Below, in pieces: positions 7,384 through 16,216 of a stretch of DNA of 43,684 nucleotides (positions are counted from its first letter, which is position 1; each line of letters starts with the position of its first letter). Origin of the DNA: Rhodobacteraceae bacterium UBA7436 (GTDB taxonomy: Bacteria; Pseudomonadota; Alphaproteobacteria; Rhodobacterales; Rhodobacteraceae); assembly GCA_002478745.1 (NCBI GenBank), contig DLQI01000022.1, positions 1 to 43,684 on the forward strand. Reading direction: 5' to 3'. The notes beneath the pieces were generated by a model. That model had not been told where the DNA came from. It did not search any database and saw only the letters and a list, made by a program, of their open reading frames with translations. The position numbers were made by a program, and so were the translations under genes.

Positions 7384-7403
7384 AAGGGAATGGTATTTCC
7401 CTT
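7384..7403 (-). terminator. Hairpin between glnD and the ureohydrolase gene
   Basis: AAGGGAA (7384-7390) pairs with TTCCCTT (7397-7403) around a 6-nt loop, 46 bp past the glnD stop. On the minus strand the tail is TTTGCTCT, a poor U-run. It is a possible weak terminator for glnD. Confidence 0.4.
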
Positions 7404-7448
7404 CACCCTAAGTGTGAAAATCAAACAGAGCCAGTGAATTCAAAACGA

Positions 7449-10223
7449 TCAGGCGTTAGAGCGTTTTGCACCGTCAGTGATCGCCTCGCGCAGCTTTTTC
7501 TCAAGCGTCGCTTGCTTGTCCAAAGACCGGTATTTCAGGCCGAACATATCCTTGACGTAAAAGGTATCAACGGCCTGTTCACCATAGGTCGCGATGACCG
7601 CGTTGGCGATGTAGACGTTGAGCGATGCAAGGGTCCGCGTCAGGTCGTGCAACAGGCCCGGACGGTCACGTGTATCCACCTCGATGATGGTATAAATCTC
7701 AGACCCATCGTTATCAAAACTGATGTGTGTTGGGACCTTGAAGGCACGTTCGCGTTTCTTGACCTTATCACGATCTTTGATTGCCTCGCGTGTCACCACT
7801 TCACCCATCAAGGTTTTGCGTATCATCTCGCGCAGACGCGGCAGTTTTGATGCTTCAAAGGGTTGGCCATCATTGTCTTGGATCCAGAAGGCATCTGCCA
7901 CATAACCGTCTTTGGTTGTGTAGCTGCGCGCATCCACAACGTTGGCACCAACAAGTGCCAGGGCCCCAGTAAGACGTGCAAAAATTCCAGGGTGATCGGC
8001 CATGATAAAGCAGGCGCGGGTTGCATCGCGATCTTCATCTGGGTGCAGGTCCATCCGAATTTCGTCTTCAGATGTGTTGCGTAGAAGATTTGCAAATACA
8101 ACATGGGCTGTGACGTGATGCCCCTGCCAATAGGGATCGTAATGGCGCGATGTTTCGATTTGAAGGTCTTTGCGTGGCCAGTCTTTGAGCCGCACGCGCA
8201 GGTTCTTTTTCGCCTCTTTGCCACGGTTGTTGCGGTTCAGATCTTCAAGTCCGTTTTCAAGCGCATCCAAGGTTTGGCTGTGCAGGGCGCGGATCAATAC
8301 GGCCTTCCAGTTGTTCCATGTATTCGGGCCGACGCCACGAATATCGCACACGGTTAGAACGCACAGCAGATCAAGACGTTTGACGGTTTTCACCAGCTTG
8401 GCGAAATCACGCACAGTGCGCGGATCAGCGATATCACGTTTTTGCGCCATGTCCGACATCAACAAGTGATAGCGTACGAGCCATTCAACGGTATCGACCT
8501 CATCAGGTTTTAGCCCCAGACGCGGTGCAATCTTGCGCACCATTTGGGCCCCCAAGATCGAGTGGTCTTCGGGCCGTCCCTTGGCGATGTCATGCAGCAG
8601 TAACGCAACATACAGGACTTTGCGGTTCACGCCTTTTTCAAGGATGGAGGACACCAATGGCAGGTCTTCGACCAATTCGCCGCGTTCGATTTGGGCAAGG
8701 TTGGTTATGCATTGGATCGTGTGTTCGTCCACGGTGTAGGAGTGATACATATTGAACTGCATCATCGCGACGATGTTTTCAAATTCGGGGATGAACGCCC
8801 CAAGCACACCCAACTCATTCATCCGGCGCAAGGCCCGTTCTGGGTTGCCGTGTTTAAGCATTAGATCAAGGAAGATGCGCTGGGCTTCGGGTGTTGTGCG
8901 CATGTCGTTGTCGATCAGATCAAGGTTCGATTTCACCAAACGCATTGCGTCTGGGTGGATCAACATGCCTGTGCGTAGAGCTTCTTCGAAGAGGCGTAAT
9001 AGGTTCAACTTGTCTGACAAGAACGCGTCTTCGTCGGTGACGGTCAAGCGGTTGTTCACCACTTGATAACCCTCTTTGACCTTGCGGCGGCGTTTGAACC
9101 AGCGCTCCAGCAAAGGACCGTCTTTGATGTGAAGCGTTTCAAGATTGGACAGAAGGATGCGGGTCAAATCGCCCACCTCGGTTGCATGGCGGAAATAGGC
9201 CTGCATGAACACTTCTACGCCGCGCCGCCCGCCCGTGTCTTTGTATCCCATGGCGTCGGCGACCATGACTTGCATATCAAAGGTTAGCTGTTCGGTCGCG
9301 CGTTTGGTGATTAGGTGAAGGTGCGCCCGTACCGCCCAAAGGAAATTTTTGGCGGCGACAAAGCTTTCATATTCCTCGGATGTGAAGACGCCCTTTTCAA
9401 CAAGGTCATCGGCGTCTTGAACGCGGTGAATGAATTTCGCGATCCAGAACAAGGATTGCAAATCACGCAGCCCGCCTTTGCCCTCTTTCACGTTGGGTTC
9501 AACGACATAGCGTTGCCCCTGTTTGTCATGGCGTTTGTCGCGCTCATCCAGTTTTGCCTGAATAAAGGCGCGGCCCATGCTGGGTTTGAACAGATCAGAC
9601 CAGAGCTTGCGATCCAGCTCTTCGCCAAGGTCCACGTCGCCCACAACAAAACGGTGTTCCAGCATGGCGGTGCAGATGGTGTAATCCTCTGATCCAAGTT
9701 GGATACAGTCACTGATGGTGCGTGAAGAGTGCCCAACCTTAAGCTTAAGATCCCACAACATATACAGCATGGTCTCGATCACGCTTTCGGCCCAAGGGGT
9801 GATTTGGCGTGGAGTTAGGAATAGCAGATCAACGTCGGACGCCGGGGCCATTTCACCGCGCCCATAGCCGCCAACGGCGATTACCGCGAGGCGTTCTTTG
9901 GCGGTTGGTTTGGTGTCTATCGTCGTCGTTGCAACATAAAGCGCGGCGCAAACCAGATGGTCGGTCAGATAAGTGTAGGCCCGTGTCATTGGGCGTGAAT
10001 TGAATGGCTTGGCTTGGAATGCCTTTGCGATGTTGTCGCGCCCCTTAACTTGAGCTTCGCGCAGCCATCCAACGATCTCTTTACGTGTCTCAACGGGGTC
10101 CGAGTTTGTGCGCGCCTGCTTGAACGCAGCAATGAAGCCATCCTCTTGGAAGATGGCTTCAGGGTCACAAATCAGCGGCTTGTTTTCGGACGGCGCAAGA
10201 GGCCGTCCATAGGTATCGCTCAT
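7449..10223 (-). CDS. glnD: Bifunctional [PII] uridylyltransferase/UMP-removing enzyme
   Basis: 924-residue nitrogen sensor that uridylylates PII proteins when glutamine is low and removes UMP when it is high. Domains in order: nucleotidyltransferase with GGYGRGEMAPASDVD (118-132); GlnD PII-uridylyltransferase helical domain with NVKEGKGGLRDLQ (244-256); HD domain with HDIAKGRPEDHS (544-555), the UMP-removing site; two C-terminal ACT domains (about 735-805 and 845-915, each with a DxPGL/DHPGI-type loop) that bind glutamine. Length is typical of the family. The ATG at 10223 overlaps the stop of the upstream LpoA-like gene by one base (TAATG), implying translational coupling. The usual murJ neighbour is displaced by about 3.8 kb. 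Confidence 0.97.
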   Translation of the reverse strand: MSDTYGRPLAPSENKPLICDPEAIFQEDGFIAAFKQARTNSDPVETRKEIVGWLREAQVKGRDNIAKAFQAKPFNSRPMTRAYTYLTDHLVCAALYVATTTIDTKPTAKERLAVIAVGGYGRGEMAPASDVDLLFLTPRQITPWAESVIETMLYMLWDLKLKVGHSSRTISDCIQLGSEDYTICTAMLEHRFVVGDVDLGEELDRKLWSDLFKPSMGRAFIQAKLDERDKRHDKQGQRYVVEPNVKEGKGGLRDLQSLFWIAKFIHRVQDADDLVEKGVFTSEEYESFVAAKNFLWAVRAHLHLITKRATEQLTFDMQVMVADAMGYKDTGGRRGVEVFMQAYFRHATEVGDLTRILLSNLETLHIKDGPLLERWFKRRRKVKEGYQVVNNRLTVTDEDAFLSDKLNLLRLFEEALRTGMLIHPDAMRLVKSNLDLIDNDMRTTPEAQRIFLDLMLKHGNPERALRRMNELGVLGAFIPEFENIVAMMQFNMYHSYTVDEHTIQCITNLAQIERGELVEDLPLVSSILEKGVNRKVLYVALLLHDIAKGRPEDHSILGAQMVRKIAPRLGLKPDEVDTVEWLVRYHLLMSDMAQKRDIADPRTVRDFAKLVKTVKRLDLLCVLTVCDIRGVGPNTWNNWKAVLIRALHSQTLDALENGLEDLNRNNRGKEAKKNLRVRLKDWPRKDLQIETSRHYDPYWQGHHVTAHVVFANLLRNTSEDEIRMDLHPDEDRDATRACFIMADHPGIFARLTGALALVGANVVDARSYTTKDGYVADAFWIQDNDGQPFEASKLPRLREMIRKTLMGEVVTREAIKDRDKVKKRERAFKVPTHISFDNDGSEIYTIIEVDTRDRPGLLHDLTRTLASLNVYIANAVIATYGEQAVDTFYVKDMFGLKYRSLDKQATLEKKLREAITDGAKRSNA

Positions 10224-11419
10224 TAGAAGCCAGCACCGCTAAAGCCAGTTGGTGCATTGTTGATAATGACCAATTTTTTGTCGCGGATGGTTGCGATGGC
10301 AAGGCCACGTTCGTTTGTGCCATCTGCTAACAAGCGGAAGACGCCGTTTGCCCCTTTGAACCCAGCGCCTTGTGTGATGGCGGCTGTGGACAATGGGTTG
10401 GATTTGCCGCTTTTGACTAGGGCCCCGATTGCCGCCATGCCGTCAAAGGCAAGGCTGCCAATTGGGTGAGGTTGCCCACCGTAGGCTGCGTCATACTGTG
10501 AGCGGAAGGCACCGTTTGATGCAGGGTCTGGCATGGCAAACCAGCCACCTTGAACGCCCGGAAGGTCCAGTGTTGGTGCTGGAATATCCCAACGTGTCAG
10601 GCCGATGAATTGTGTGGTTGCTGGAGATACGCCAGCTTCTGGCAACAATTGCGTCAGCAATGGCAGGGCAGAGGCGGATGGCGAGGTCATGAAGACTGCG
10701 TTTGCGCCGCTATTATCGACGGCTGCTTTGATCCGTGGGATCGCGGCCACAACGCCATCTTGAGACAGTGGGTAATCCACTGCACCGGCCAGTGTTACGC
10801 CATTTGAGGCGATTGCGGATTGGATCGCGTTGCGGCCTAATTGGCCTGCAACGTCATTGGCGTGTGCAATAACGATGCGATCTTTGCCTTGGGACTTCGC
10901 AAAGCTAATCATGCGGTTTGCAGTGTTCTGGAATGTTTGGCCAAGGACAAACACATTGCCGCCAGCGATGGTGGTGCTGTTTGAGAAGGACAGGATATTC
11001 ACATTCTGATCTGCAACAGCCACGGCCGCAGCATTGGCCGCTTCTGCGTAAACTGGACCAAGGATAATTTGGGCACCATCGCTCACCGCGAGGGAGGCTT
11101 GGGTGGCAGCGGTTTGCGCATTGCCTGCAGTTCCGTAAACCCGCAGATCAATTTTCACGTCACCCAGATCACGCATGGCAAGGCGCGCTGCGTTTTCAAG
11201 GCTTTGGGCCAGCAGGTCATCGCTGCCAGAGCCAGAGCCACGCGGCACCAATAACGCCACGGCGATTGGTTTGCTGGTATCTACGGACGGACCGGAGTTT
11301 CCAATGCCTGAAAGTGCGGTCGGGTCACATGCGGCCAGACCCATTGCGATGAAAGGTGCCAAAATAGGCAAACGAAACTGACGCAGTGACTTGCGGGCGG
11401 ATTGGAAAAGCGCGAACAT
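10223..11419 (-). CDS. LpoA-like lipoprotein, penicillin-binding protein activator
   Basis: 398-residue lipoprotein with a type I periplasmic-binding-protein fold like leucine-binding proteins. A basic N-terminus and hydrophobic stretch end in lipobox LAAC (28-31), predicting Cys31 lipidation. The body matches the LpoA/YraM C-terminal domain: PIAVALLVPRGSG near 51-63, then ILGPVYAEA and FSNSTTIAGGNVF. In enterics LpoA activates PBP1A from the outer membrane; whether this shorter version, lacking the TPR domain, does so is inference. The divergent position next to rsmI and yraN is the same context as in E. coli and supports the assignment. A GGGAG Shine-Dalgarno precedes the ATG at 11419. Confidence 0.85.
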   Translation of the reverse strand: MFALFQSARKSLRQFRLPILAPFIAMGLAACDPTALSGIGNSGPSVDTSKPIAVALLVPRGSGSGSDDLLAQSLENAARLAMRDLGDVKIDLRVYGTAGNAQTAATQASLAVSDGAQIILGPVYAEAANAAAVAVADQNVNILSFSNSTTIAGGNVFVLGQTFQNTANRMISFAKSQGKDRIVIAHANDVAGQLGRNAIQSAIASNGVTLAGAVDYPLSQDGVVAAIPRIKAAVDNSGANAVFMTSPSASALPLLTQLLPEAGVSPATTQFIGLTRWDIPAPTLDLPGVQGGWFAMPDPASNGAFRSQYDAAYGGQPHPIGSLAFDGMAAIGALVKSGKSNPLSTAAITQGAGFKGANGVFRLLADGTNERGLAIATIRDKKLVIINNAPTGFSGAGF

Positions 11420-11504
11420 TGGTGCAGATACTCCCTAAGTGCGCCACTTGTTCGAGCGGCGTGATTTTATGCGATCATAAACGTCATGAAAGGCGGGTCC
11501 AGCT

Positions 11505-12365
11505 TTGAATTTCCAAAAGGTTCCCCTTGCACCCGGAATATATTTCGTGGGTGTCCCAATCGGCACGGCCCGCGACATCACTTTGCGTGCATTGGATGTG
11601 TTGGCATCTGCGGATGTTCTGGCGGCAGAAGACACCAGAAGCTTGCGCCGTTTGATGGATATTCACGGTGTTCCCCTTGATGGACGGCGCATCATTGCGA
11701 TGCATGATCACTCCGCAGACAAGGTCGTCTCTGGGTTGCTGGACGCTACTAACAAGGGAAAATCAGTGGCTTATGCCTCTGAGGCGGGCATGCCTTTGAT
11801 CGCGGATCCTGGGTTTGAATTGTCACGCGCGGCTGTGGCTCAAGACGTCATGCAAACCTGTGCGCCGGGCCCCTCAGCGGTGCTGACAGCGCTGGTTTTG
11901 GCGGGGCTGCCAACGGATGCCTTCCACTTTGCAGGATTCTTGCCCAATGCGACAAATGCGCGACGCAAAGCGTTGGAAGGGTTGGCCGAAATCCGCGCGA
12001 CCTTGGCATTTTACGAATCACCAAAACGAATTGGTGCAACGCTTAGGGATGCTGCAGAGGTATTGGGCGGAACGCGCAAAGCCGTGGTTTGCCGTGAATT
12101 GACCAAAAAGTTTGAGGAACTGCGGCGCGGAACCTTGGACGAGTTGGCCGAATCTTACAGCACGGGCAATGTTAAGGGCGAGATTGTTCTGCTGATTGAT
12201 CGTGGGGATTTAGCGACTCTTAATGAAGTTGATTTAGACGTGGTTCTGAGAGAGGCACTTGAGACGATGTCGATGCGAGATGCTGTTGATGCCGTTTCCC
12301 AAGCGCATGGCAAACCACGCCGACAAGTATATCAATTGGCGTTGAACATTGGAAAAGATGACTGA
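11505..12365 (+). CDS. rsmI: 16S rRNA (cytidine(1402)-2'-O)-methyltransferase
   Basis: 286-residue SAM-dependent tetrapyrrole-methylase-fold enzyme that methylates the 2'-OH of C1402 in the ribosomal P site. Visible motifs are the N-terminal GIYFVGVPIGTARDITLRAL (11-30), EDTR (42-45), SEAGMPLIADPG (91-102), APGPSA and YESPKRI. The start is TTG at 11505. An in-frame stop at 11487-11489 rules out anything much longer, and AAAGGCGGG supplies a Shine-Dalgarno 8-10 nt upstream. It is divergent from the LpoA-like gene. Its TGA overlaps the yraN ATG by one base, so the pair is translationally coupled. Confidence 0.95.
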   Translation: MNFQKVPLAPGIYFVGVPIGTARDITLRALDVLASADVLAAEDTRSLRRLMDIHGVPLDGRRIIAMHDHSADKVVSGLLDATNKGKSVAYASEAGMPLIADPGFELSRAAVAQDVMQTCAPGPSAVLTALVLAGLPTDAFHFAGFLPNATNARRKALEGLAEIRATLAFYESPKRIGATLRDAAEVLGGTRKAVVCRELTKKFEELRRGTLDELAESYSTGNVKGEIVLLIDRGDLATLNEVDLDVVLREALETMSMRDAVDAVSQAHGKPRRQVYQLALNIGKDD

Positions 12366-12748
12366 TGGACACAACCGCTGAAACCCGTCGCAATCGTGGT
12401 GCGATGTCGTATCACGCGGGGTTATCGGCAGAAGAACGCATTTCAACAGATTATGAACGCCGTAGTTTTCCAATCGCGCAGCGCCGTTGGCGTGGCAAAC
12501 GCGGTGAGATTGATTTGATCGCACATGATGGCGATGGATTGGTGTTTGTCGAAGTTAAGCAAAGCAGTGATTTTGACCGCGCAGCAGCGCGCGTTAGCCT
12601 GCGCCAAATGAAACGTCTGTATGCCAGCGCAGAGGAATATTTGGGCCAAATGCCCAATGGGTCCCTTACGGATGTTCGGTTTGATGTCGCACTTGTGAAT
12701 GCGCTGGGCGAGGTTCGTATCATCGAAAACGCATTCGGGCACGGCTGA
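12365..12748 (+). CDS. YraN/UPF0102 family endonuclease-like protein
   Basis: 127-residue protein with the UPF0102 core, a restriction-endonuclease-like fold. The pattern RRWRGKRGEIDLIAHDGD then VFVEVKQ (about residues 40-65) gives the family's E-x-D...E-V-K residues. E. coli YraN is uncharacterised; the fold suggests Holliday-junction-resolvase-type nuclease activity, which is inference. Homologues are often RxGEIDLI...VFVEVK, so the active-site-like residues look intact. The start ATG overlaps the rsmI stop (TGATG). It is followed by gshB after 60 bp. Identity as YraN is well supported by sequence and neighbourhood. Confidence 0.92.
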   Translation: MDTTAETRRNRGAMSYHAGLSAEERISTDYERRSFPIAQRRWRGKRGEIDLIAHDGDGLVFVEVKQSSDFDRAAARVSLRQMKRLYASAEEYLGQMPNGSLTDVRFDVALVNALGEVRIIENAFGHG

Positions 12749-12808
12749 CCCATTGCACCTAAGGGCAAGCTGCGCCATCTAATGGGTAACAGTATTTAGA
12801 GGTGCCCT

Positions 12809-13744
12809 ATGAAAATTGCATTCCAAATGGACCCGATCGGCGATGTCGATATCAACGCCGACAGCAGCTTTCGCCTAGCTGAAGAAGCACAGGCGAGGGG
12901 TCATACCTTGTTCTTTTACGGGCCGGATCAACTGGCCTATCAAGAGGGGCGCATCACAGCGCGCGGTCATGACTTTACCGTAAAACGTGTTCAGGGGGAC
13001 CATGTTGAATTGGGCCCAATGATTGAGGTCGATTTGGCTGATTTTGATGTGGTTTGGCTGCGTCAGGACCCGCCGTTTGACATGCACTACATCACTTCGA
13101 CCCATTTGTTGGACCGTTTGGCCCCGGGCACTTTGGTTGTGAATGATCCGTTTTGGGTGCGCAACTACCCTGAGAAATTGATGGTCTTGGATTTCCCTGA
13201 TCTAACGCCACCAACGACGGTGTCGCGCGATCTGGAAACGATCAAAGCATTCAAAGACAAACATGGTGATGTGATCGTTAAGCCGCTCTACGGCAACGGT
13301 GGCGCGGGTGTTTTTCTTTTGAACAAAGAGGATCGCAACCTGAGCAGTCTATTTGAAATGTTCACAGGGTTTTCCCGTGAGCCATTGATTGTGCAAAAAT
13401 TCTTGCCGGCAGTGTCCAAGGGCGACAAGCGCGTGATCCTTGTGGACGGCGAATGTGTTGGCGCGATCAACCGTGTCCCCGCCAAAGGTGAAACCCGTTC
13501 CAACATGCACGTGGGTGGCCGTCCTGAGAAGGTAGGGCTGACTGACCGCGACCTAGAAATTTGCGCACGCATTGGCCCGCTTTTGAAAGAAAAGGGTCAG
13601 GTGTTTGTAGGAATCGACGTGATCGGGGAATACCTAACAGAGATTAATGTAACCTCCCCGACAGGCATCCAAGAATTGGAACGTTTTGACGGTGTGAACA
13701 TCGCCGGCAAAATTTGGGACGCGATTGAGGCCAAACGCAAATGA
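12809..13744 (+). CDS. gshB: Glutathione synthetase
   Basis: 311-residue ATP-grasp ligase joining gamma-glutamylcysteine and glycine to form glutathione in the cytoplasm. Family segments include FQMDPIGDVDINADSSF at the N-terminus, VWLRQDPPFDMHYI, NDPFWVRNYPEKL, VIVKPLYGNGGAGVF (ATP-binding loop), and the C-terminal TEINVTSPTGIQEL. Length is typical. The next gene starts within its stop codon (ATGA, 4-nt overlap). A GST gene lies 2.5 kb downstream on the other strand and a gamma-glutamylcyclotransferase-like gene at 39.6 kb, so the window holds several glutathione-linked functions, though not in one operon. Confidence 0.97.
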   Translation: MKIAFQMDPIGDVDINADSSFRLAEEAQARGHTLFFYGPDQLAYQEGRITARGHDFTVKRVQGDHVELGPMIEVDLADFDVVWLRQDPPFDMHYITSTHLLDRLAPGTLVVNDPFWVRNYPEKLMVLDFPDLTPPTTVSRDLETIKAFKDKHGDVIVKPLYGNGGAGVFLLNKEDRNLSSLFEMFTGFSREPLIVQKFLPAVSKGDKRVILVDGECVGAINRVPAKGETRSNMHVGGRPEKVGLTDRDLEICARIGPLLKEKGQVFVGIDVIGEYLTEINVTSPTGIQELERFDGVNIAGKIWDAIEAKRK

Positions 13745-14655
13745 GCTGGCAAAAGTCACTTTTGAACCCTTTGTTGCGTCTGATTGAGAAACGTCAGATG
13801 GCGAATGCAAAGGGCCCCAGCAGCCTGCGCCGCGCCTTTGAGTTCAAGGCAAAAATTATGTTTCACGCCCCACGCGGTACGGAAATGGAATGGTTCGACC
13901 TTGGTGGCACCGCTGCTTTGCGCATTGGTGGCGAGGGTTTGGATGCGGAAAAAATGATCTTGTATTGCCACGGTGGCGGTCATGTTTTCGGCAGCCCAAA
14001 GACCCATTCAGCGATGGTGGCCCAACTGGCCAAACGGGTTGGATGCGAGGCGATTTTGCCTGTGTATCCGCTGTCTCCTGAGAATGTGTTTCCAGCGTCA
14101 TTGAACACATTGCGTGCTGCGTATGATGATTTGTTGGCGCAGGGCTATCGCAGCTCACAGGTCATTATCGGTGGTGATAGTGCAGGCGGTAATTTGGTCT
14201 TGGCTTTGCTCGCGCAACTGCTGCAAGAAGCGGCTGATGTGCCTGCTGGTGTTTTTGCGTTTTCGCCTTTGACCGATCTGACCTTTAGCGGTGCAAGCTT
14301 TCAAGTGAACGCCGATGCTGATGTGATTTTACCAGCAGATCGTGCTGCTGAGATGATGGATTATTACCTTGATGGCGCCGATCCGGCGCTACCTTTGGCT
14401 AGTCCGTTGTTTGCAGACTTTACCGGTGCGCCGTCTGTTTGGCTGACCGTTGGCGATACTGAAATTTTGTTGGATGATACTCGTCGATTGGTGGCGAATA
14501 TGTCAAAGCAAGGCGTGGATGTGCAGATGCATATCGAACGCGATCTGCCCCATGTTTGGCCGATATTCCATAACGTGCTGCCAGAGGCGCGTATGACGCT
14601 GGATGGTTTGGCGGAATGGATCAACCGTCGAGTTGGGTGGGCAGACGAACGCTGA
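13741..14655 (+). CDS. Alpha/beta hydrolase, HSL-family esterase
   Basis: 304-residue hydrolase of the hormone-sensitive-lipase type. The oxyanion motif HGGG is at 77-80, and the nucleophile elbow GDSAGG at 145-150 places Ser147. Asp near 246 and His271 (in LPHVW) complete a likely triad. The family hydrolyses short-chain acyl esters; the physiological substrate is unknown. The ATG overlaps the gshB stop (ATGA), so the two are co-translated. The last 35 bp overlap the 3' end of the convergent yifB gene, so the C-terminal residues of both proteins are encoded by the same DNA. No signal peptide is visible; it is probably cytoplasmic. Confidence 0.9.
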   Translation: MSWQKSLLNPLLRLIEKRQMANAKGPSSLRRAFEFKAKIMFHAPRGTEMEWFDLGGTAALRIGGEGLDAEKMILYCHGGGHVFGSPKTHSAMVAQLAKRVGCEAILPVYPLSPENVFPASLNTLRAAYDDLLAQGYRSSQVIIGGDSAGGNLVLALLAQLLQEAADVPAGVFAFSPLTDLTFSGASFQVNADADVILPADRAAEMMDYYLDGADPALPLASPLFADFTGAPSVWLTVGDTEILLDDTRRLVANMSKQGVDVQMHIERDLPHVWPIFHNVLPEARMTLDGLAEWINRRVGWADER

Positions 14656-16135
14656 TCGCTTCGGCGATGTGGGGTTTTTGGATGTCCTCGAACCCGTCCA
14701 AATCCGCGATGGTACGGGCCACGCGCAGCACGCGGTGATAGCCCCGCGCGGACAGTTTGAATTGTTCGGCGGCGCGCATTAGCAGCTCACGGGCATCAGG
14801 CGTGGGTGTTGCGAACTCTGACAAGGCCTCGCCTGCGGCATCGGCATTGCTGCGCATGTCTGGCGTATCGCCGTACCGGACCTGTTGCACCGCGCGGGCT
14901 GTTACGACCCTTTGGCGCACGGTTTGGGAATTCTCTCCGCCGGTTGGTAAATCCAGATCGGTGTAGGCAACGGGTGGAACATCCACGCGCAGATCGAACC
15001 GGTCCATCAGTGGACCAGAGATACGGCTCATATAATCCTCTCCACAGTTCGGTGCCCGCCCACAGGCCCGCGATGCATCCGTCAGGTATCCGCATTTGCA
15101 GGGATTGGCGGCTGCGATCAGCATGAACTTACAGGGGTATTTTACGTGGGCATTGGCGCGTGCGATCATCACCTCACCTGTTTCAATCGGTTGCCTTAGC
15201 GTCTCTAACACCGTGCGTGGAAATTCGGGAAACTCGTCCATAAACAGCACGCCATTGTGGGCCAATGACACCTCGCCTGGTTTGGCATTGCGGCCCCCAC
15301 CTATGATCGCGGCCATGGACGCTGTGTGATGGGGTTCGCGAAAGGGACGCGATTTAGAAATCCCACCCGCGCTGAGCAGTCCCGCAAGGGAGTGGATCAT
15401 CGACGTTTCCAACGCCTCAGTCGCGGATAGAGGTGGCAAGATATCGGGGAGACGTGCGGCCAACATTGATTTTCCTGAACCGGGTGTCCCGACCATCATC
15501 AAGTCGTGTCGTCCAGCGGCGGCAATCTCAAGCGCGCGTTTGGCCCGCTCTTGGCCCTTGACGTCCATGAGGTCCTTGGAACTGTGGACCTGCGTAACTT
15601 CGCCCGGTTCGGAGGGTTTAATCGGTGTTTGGCCGGTAAAGTGGCGTTCTACGTCGCCCAAAGTTGCGGCGGCGATTACTTGGGCGTTGCCGACCCATGC
15701 GGCTTCGGCCCCAGATTCAAGCGGGCACAATACGCCACGATTTTGTTCAGCGGCGGCCATTGCTGCGGGCAGGGCACCGATCACGGGGACTAACGTGCCA
15801 TCAAGGGAGAGTTCACCAAAAGCCACGTGGGTTTCGGCAACATCGGGTGGGATAATTTCAAGAGCGCAGAGAAGGGCAACCGCGATGGGCAGATCAAAAT
15901 GCGATCCGACTTTGGGAAGGTCTGCAGGCGATAGGTTGATCGTGATCCGTTTTGAGGGAAGTGCGATTGCCATAGCACTAAGGGCGGTGCGTACGCGGTC
16001 GCGTGCCTCTGAAACTGCCTTGTCCGGTAGCCCCACAATTGAAAAGGCGGGTAGGCCTGCGGTCACGGCGCATTGCACTTCGACTTGGCGTGCTTCGATT
16101 CCTTGAAACGCGACGGTGTAGGCACGTGTAATCAT
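14621..16135 (-). CDS. comM: YifB/ComM-family Mg-chelatase-like AAA+ ATPase
   Basis: 504-residue AAA+ protein. It has an N-terminal Lon-like ChlI domain (ITRAYTVAFQGIEARQVEVQ, GLPAFSIVGLPDKAVSEAR), an ATPase with Walker A GTPGSGKS (216-223) and Walker B VLFMDEFPEF (about 295-304), then the C-terminal Mg-chelatase domain. In naturally competent bacteria ComM is a branch-migration helicase aiding integration of transforming DNA. Many non-competent species also carry it, so the name is by homology. The ATG at 16135 has a strong GGAGG Shine-Dalgarno lying inside a long hairpin (see 16137-16186). Its 3' end overlaps the convergent esterase by 35 bp. Confidence 0.93.
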   Translation of the reverse strand: MITRAYTVAFQGIEARQVEVQCAVTAGLPAFSIVGLPDKAVSEARDRVRTALSAMAIALPSKRITINLSPADLPKVGSHFDLPIAVALLCALEIIPPDVAETHVAFGELSLDGTLVPVIGALPAAMAAAEQNRGVLCPLESGAEAAWVGNAQVIAAATLGDVERHFTGQTPIKPSEPGEVTQVHSSKDLMDVKGQERAKRALEIAAAGRHDLMMVGTPGSGKSMLAARLPDILPPLSATEALETSMIHSLAGLLSAGGISKSRPFREPHHTASMAAIIGGGRNAKPGEVSLAHNGVLFMDEFPEFPRTVLETLRQPIETGEVMIARANAHVKYPCKFMLIAAANPCKCGYLTDASRACGRAPNCGEDYMSRISGPLMDRFDLRVDVPPVAYTDLDLPTGGENSQTVRQRVVTARAVQQVRYGDTPDMRSNADAAGEALSEFATPTPDARELLMRAAEQFKLSARGYHRVLRVARTIADLDGFEDIQKPHIAEAISVRLPTQLDG

Positions 16136-16136
16136 G

Positions 16137-16186
16137 ATCCCCCTCCGTCATGCGTCCATTGTGGTTAATGGCTAGCGAAGGGGGAT
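16137..16186 (-). promoter_or_regulatory. 5' hairpin sequestering the yifB/comM Shine-Dalgarno
   Basis: On the minus strand ATCCCCCTTCG (16186-16176) can pair with CGGAGGGGGAT (16147-16137). This is an 11-bp helix with one G-U pair that includes the whole GGAGG ribosome site and ends one base before the ATG at 16135. The loop holds a secondary CCATT/AATGG stem (16156-16171). No U-run follows, so it is not a terminator of the upstream GST gene. Translational control of yifB is the natural reading. Confidence 0.6.
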
Positions 16187-16216
16187 TGATGATTGGTTAA
16201 AGTCTGCGTTGATGCC

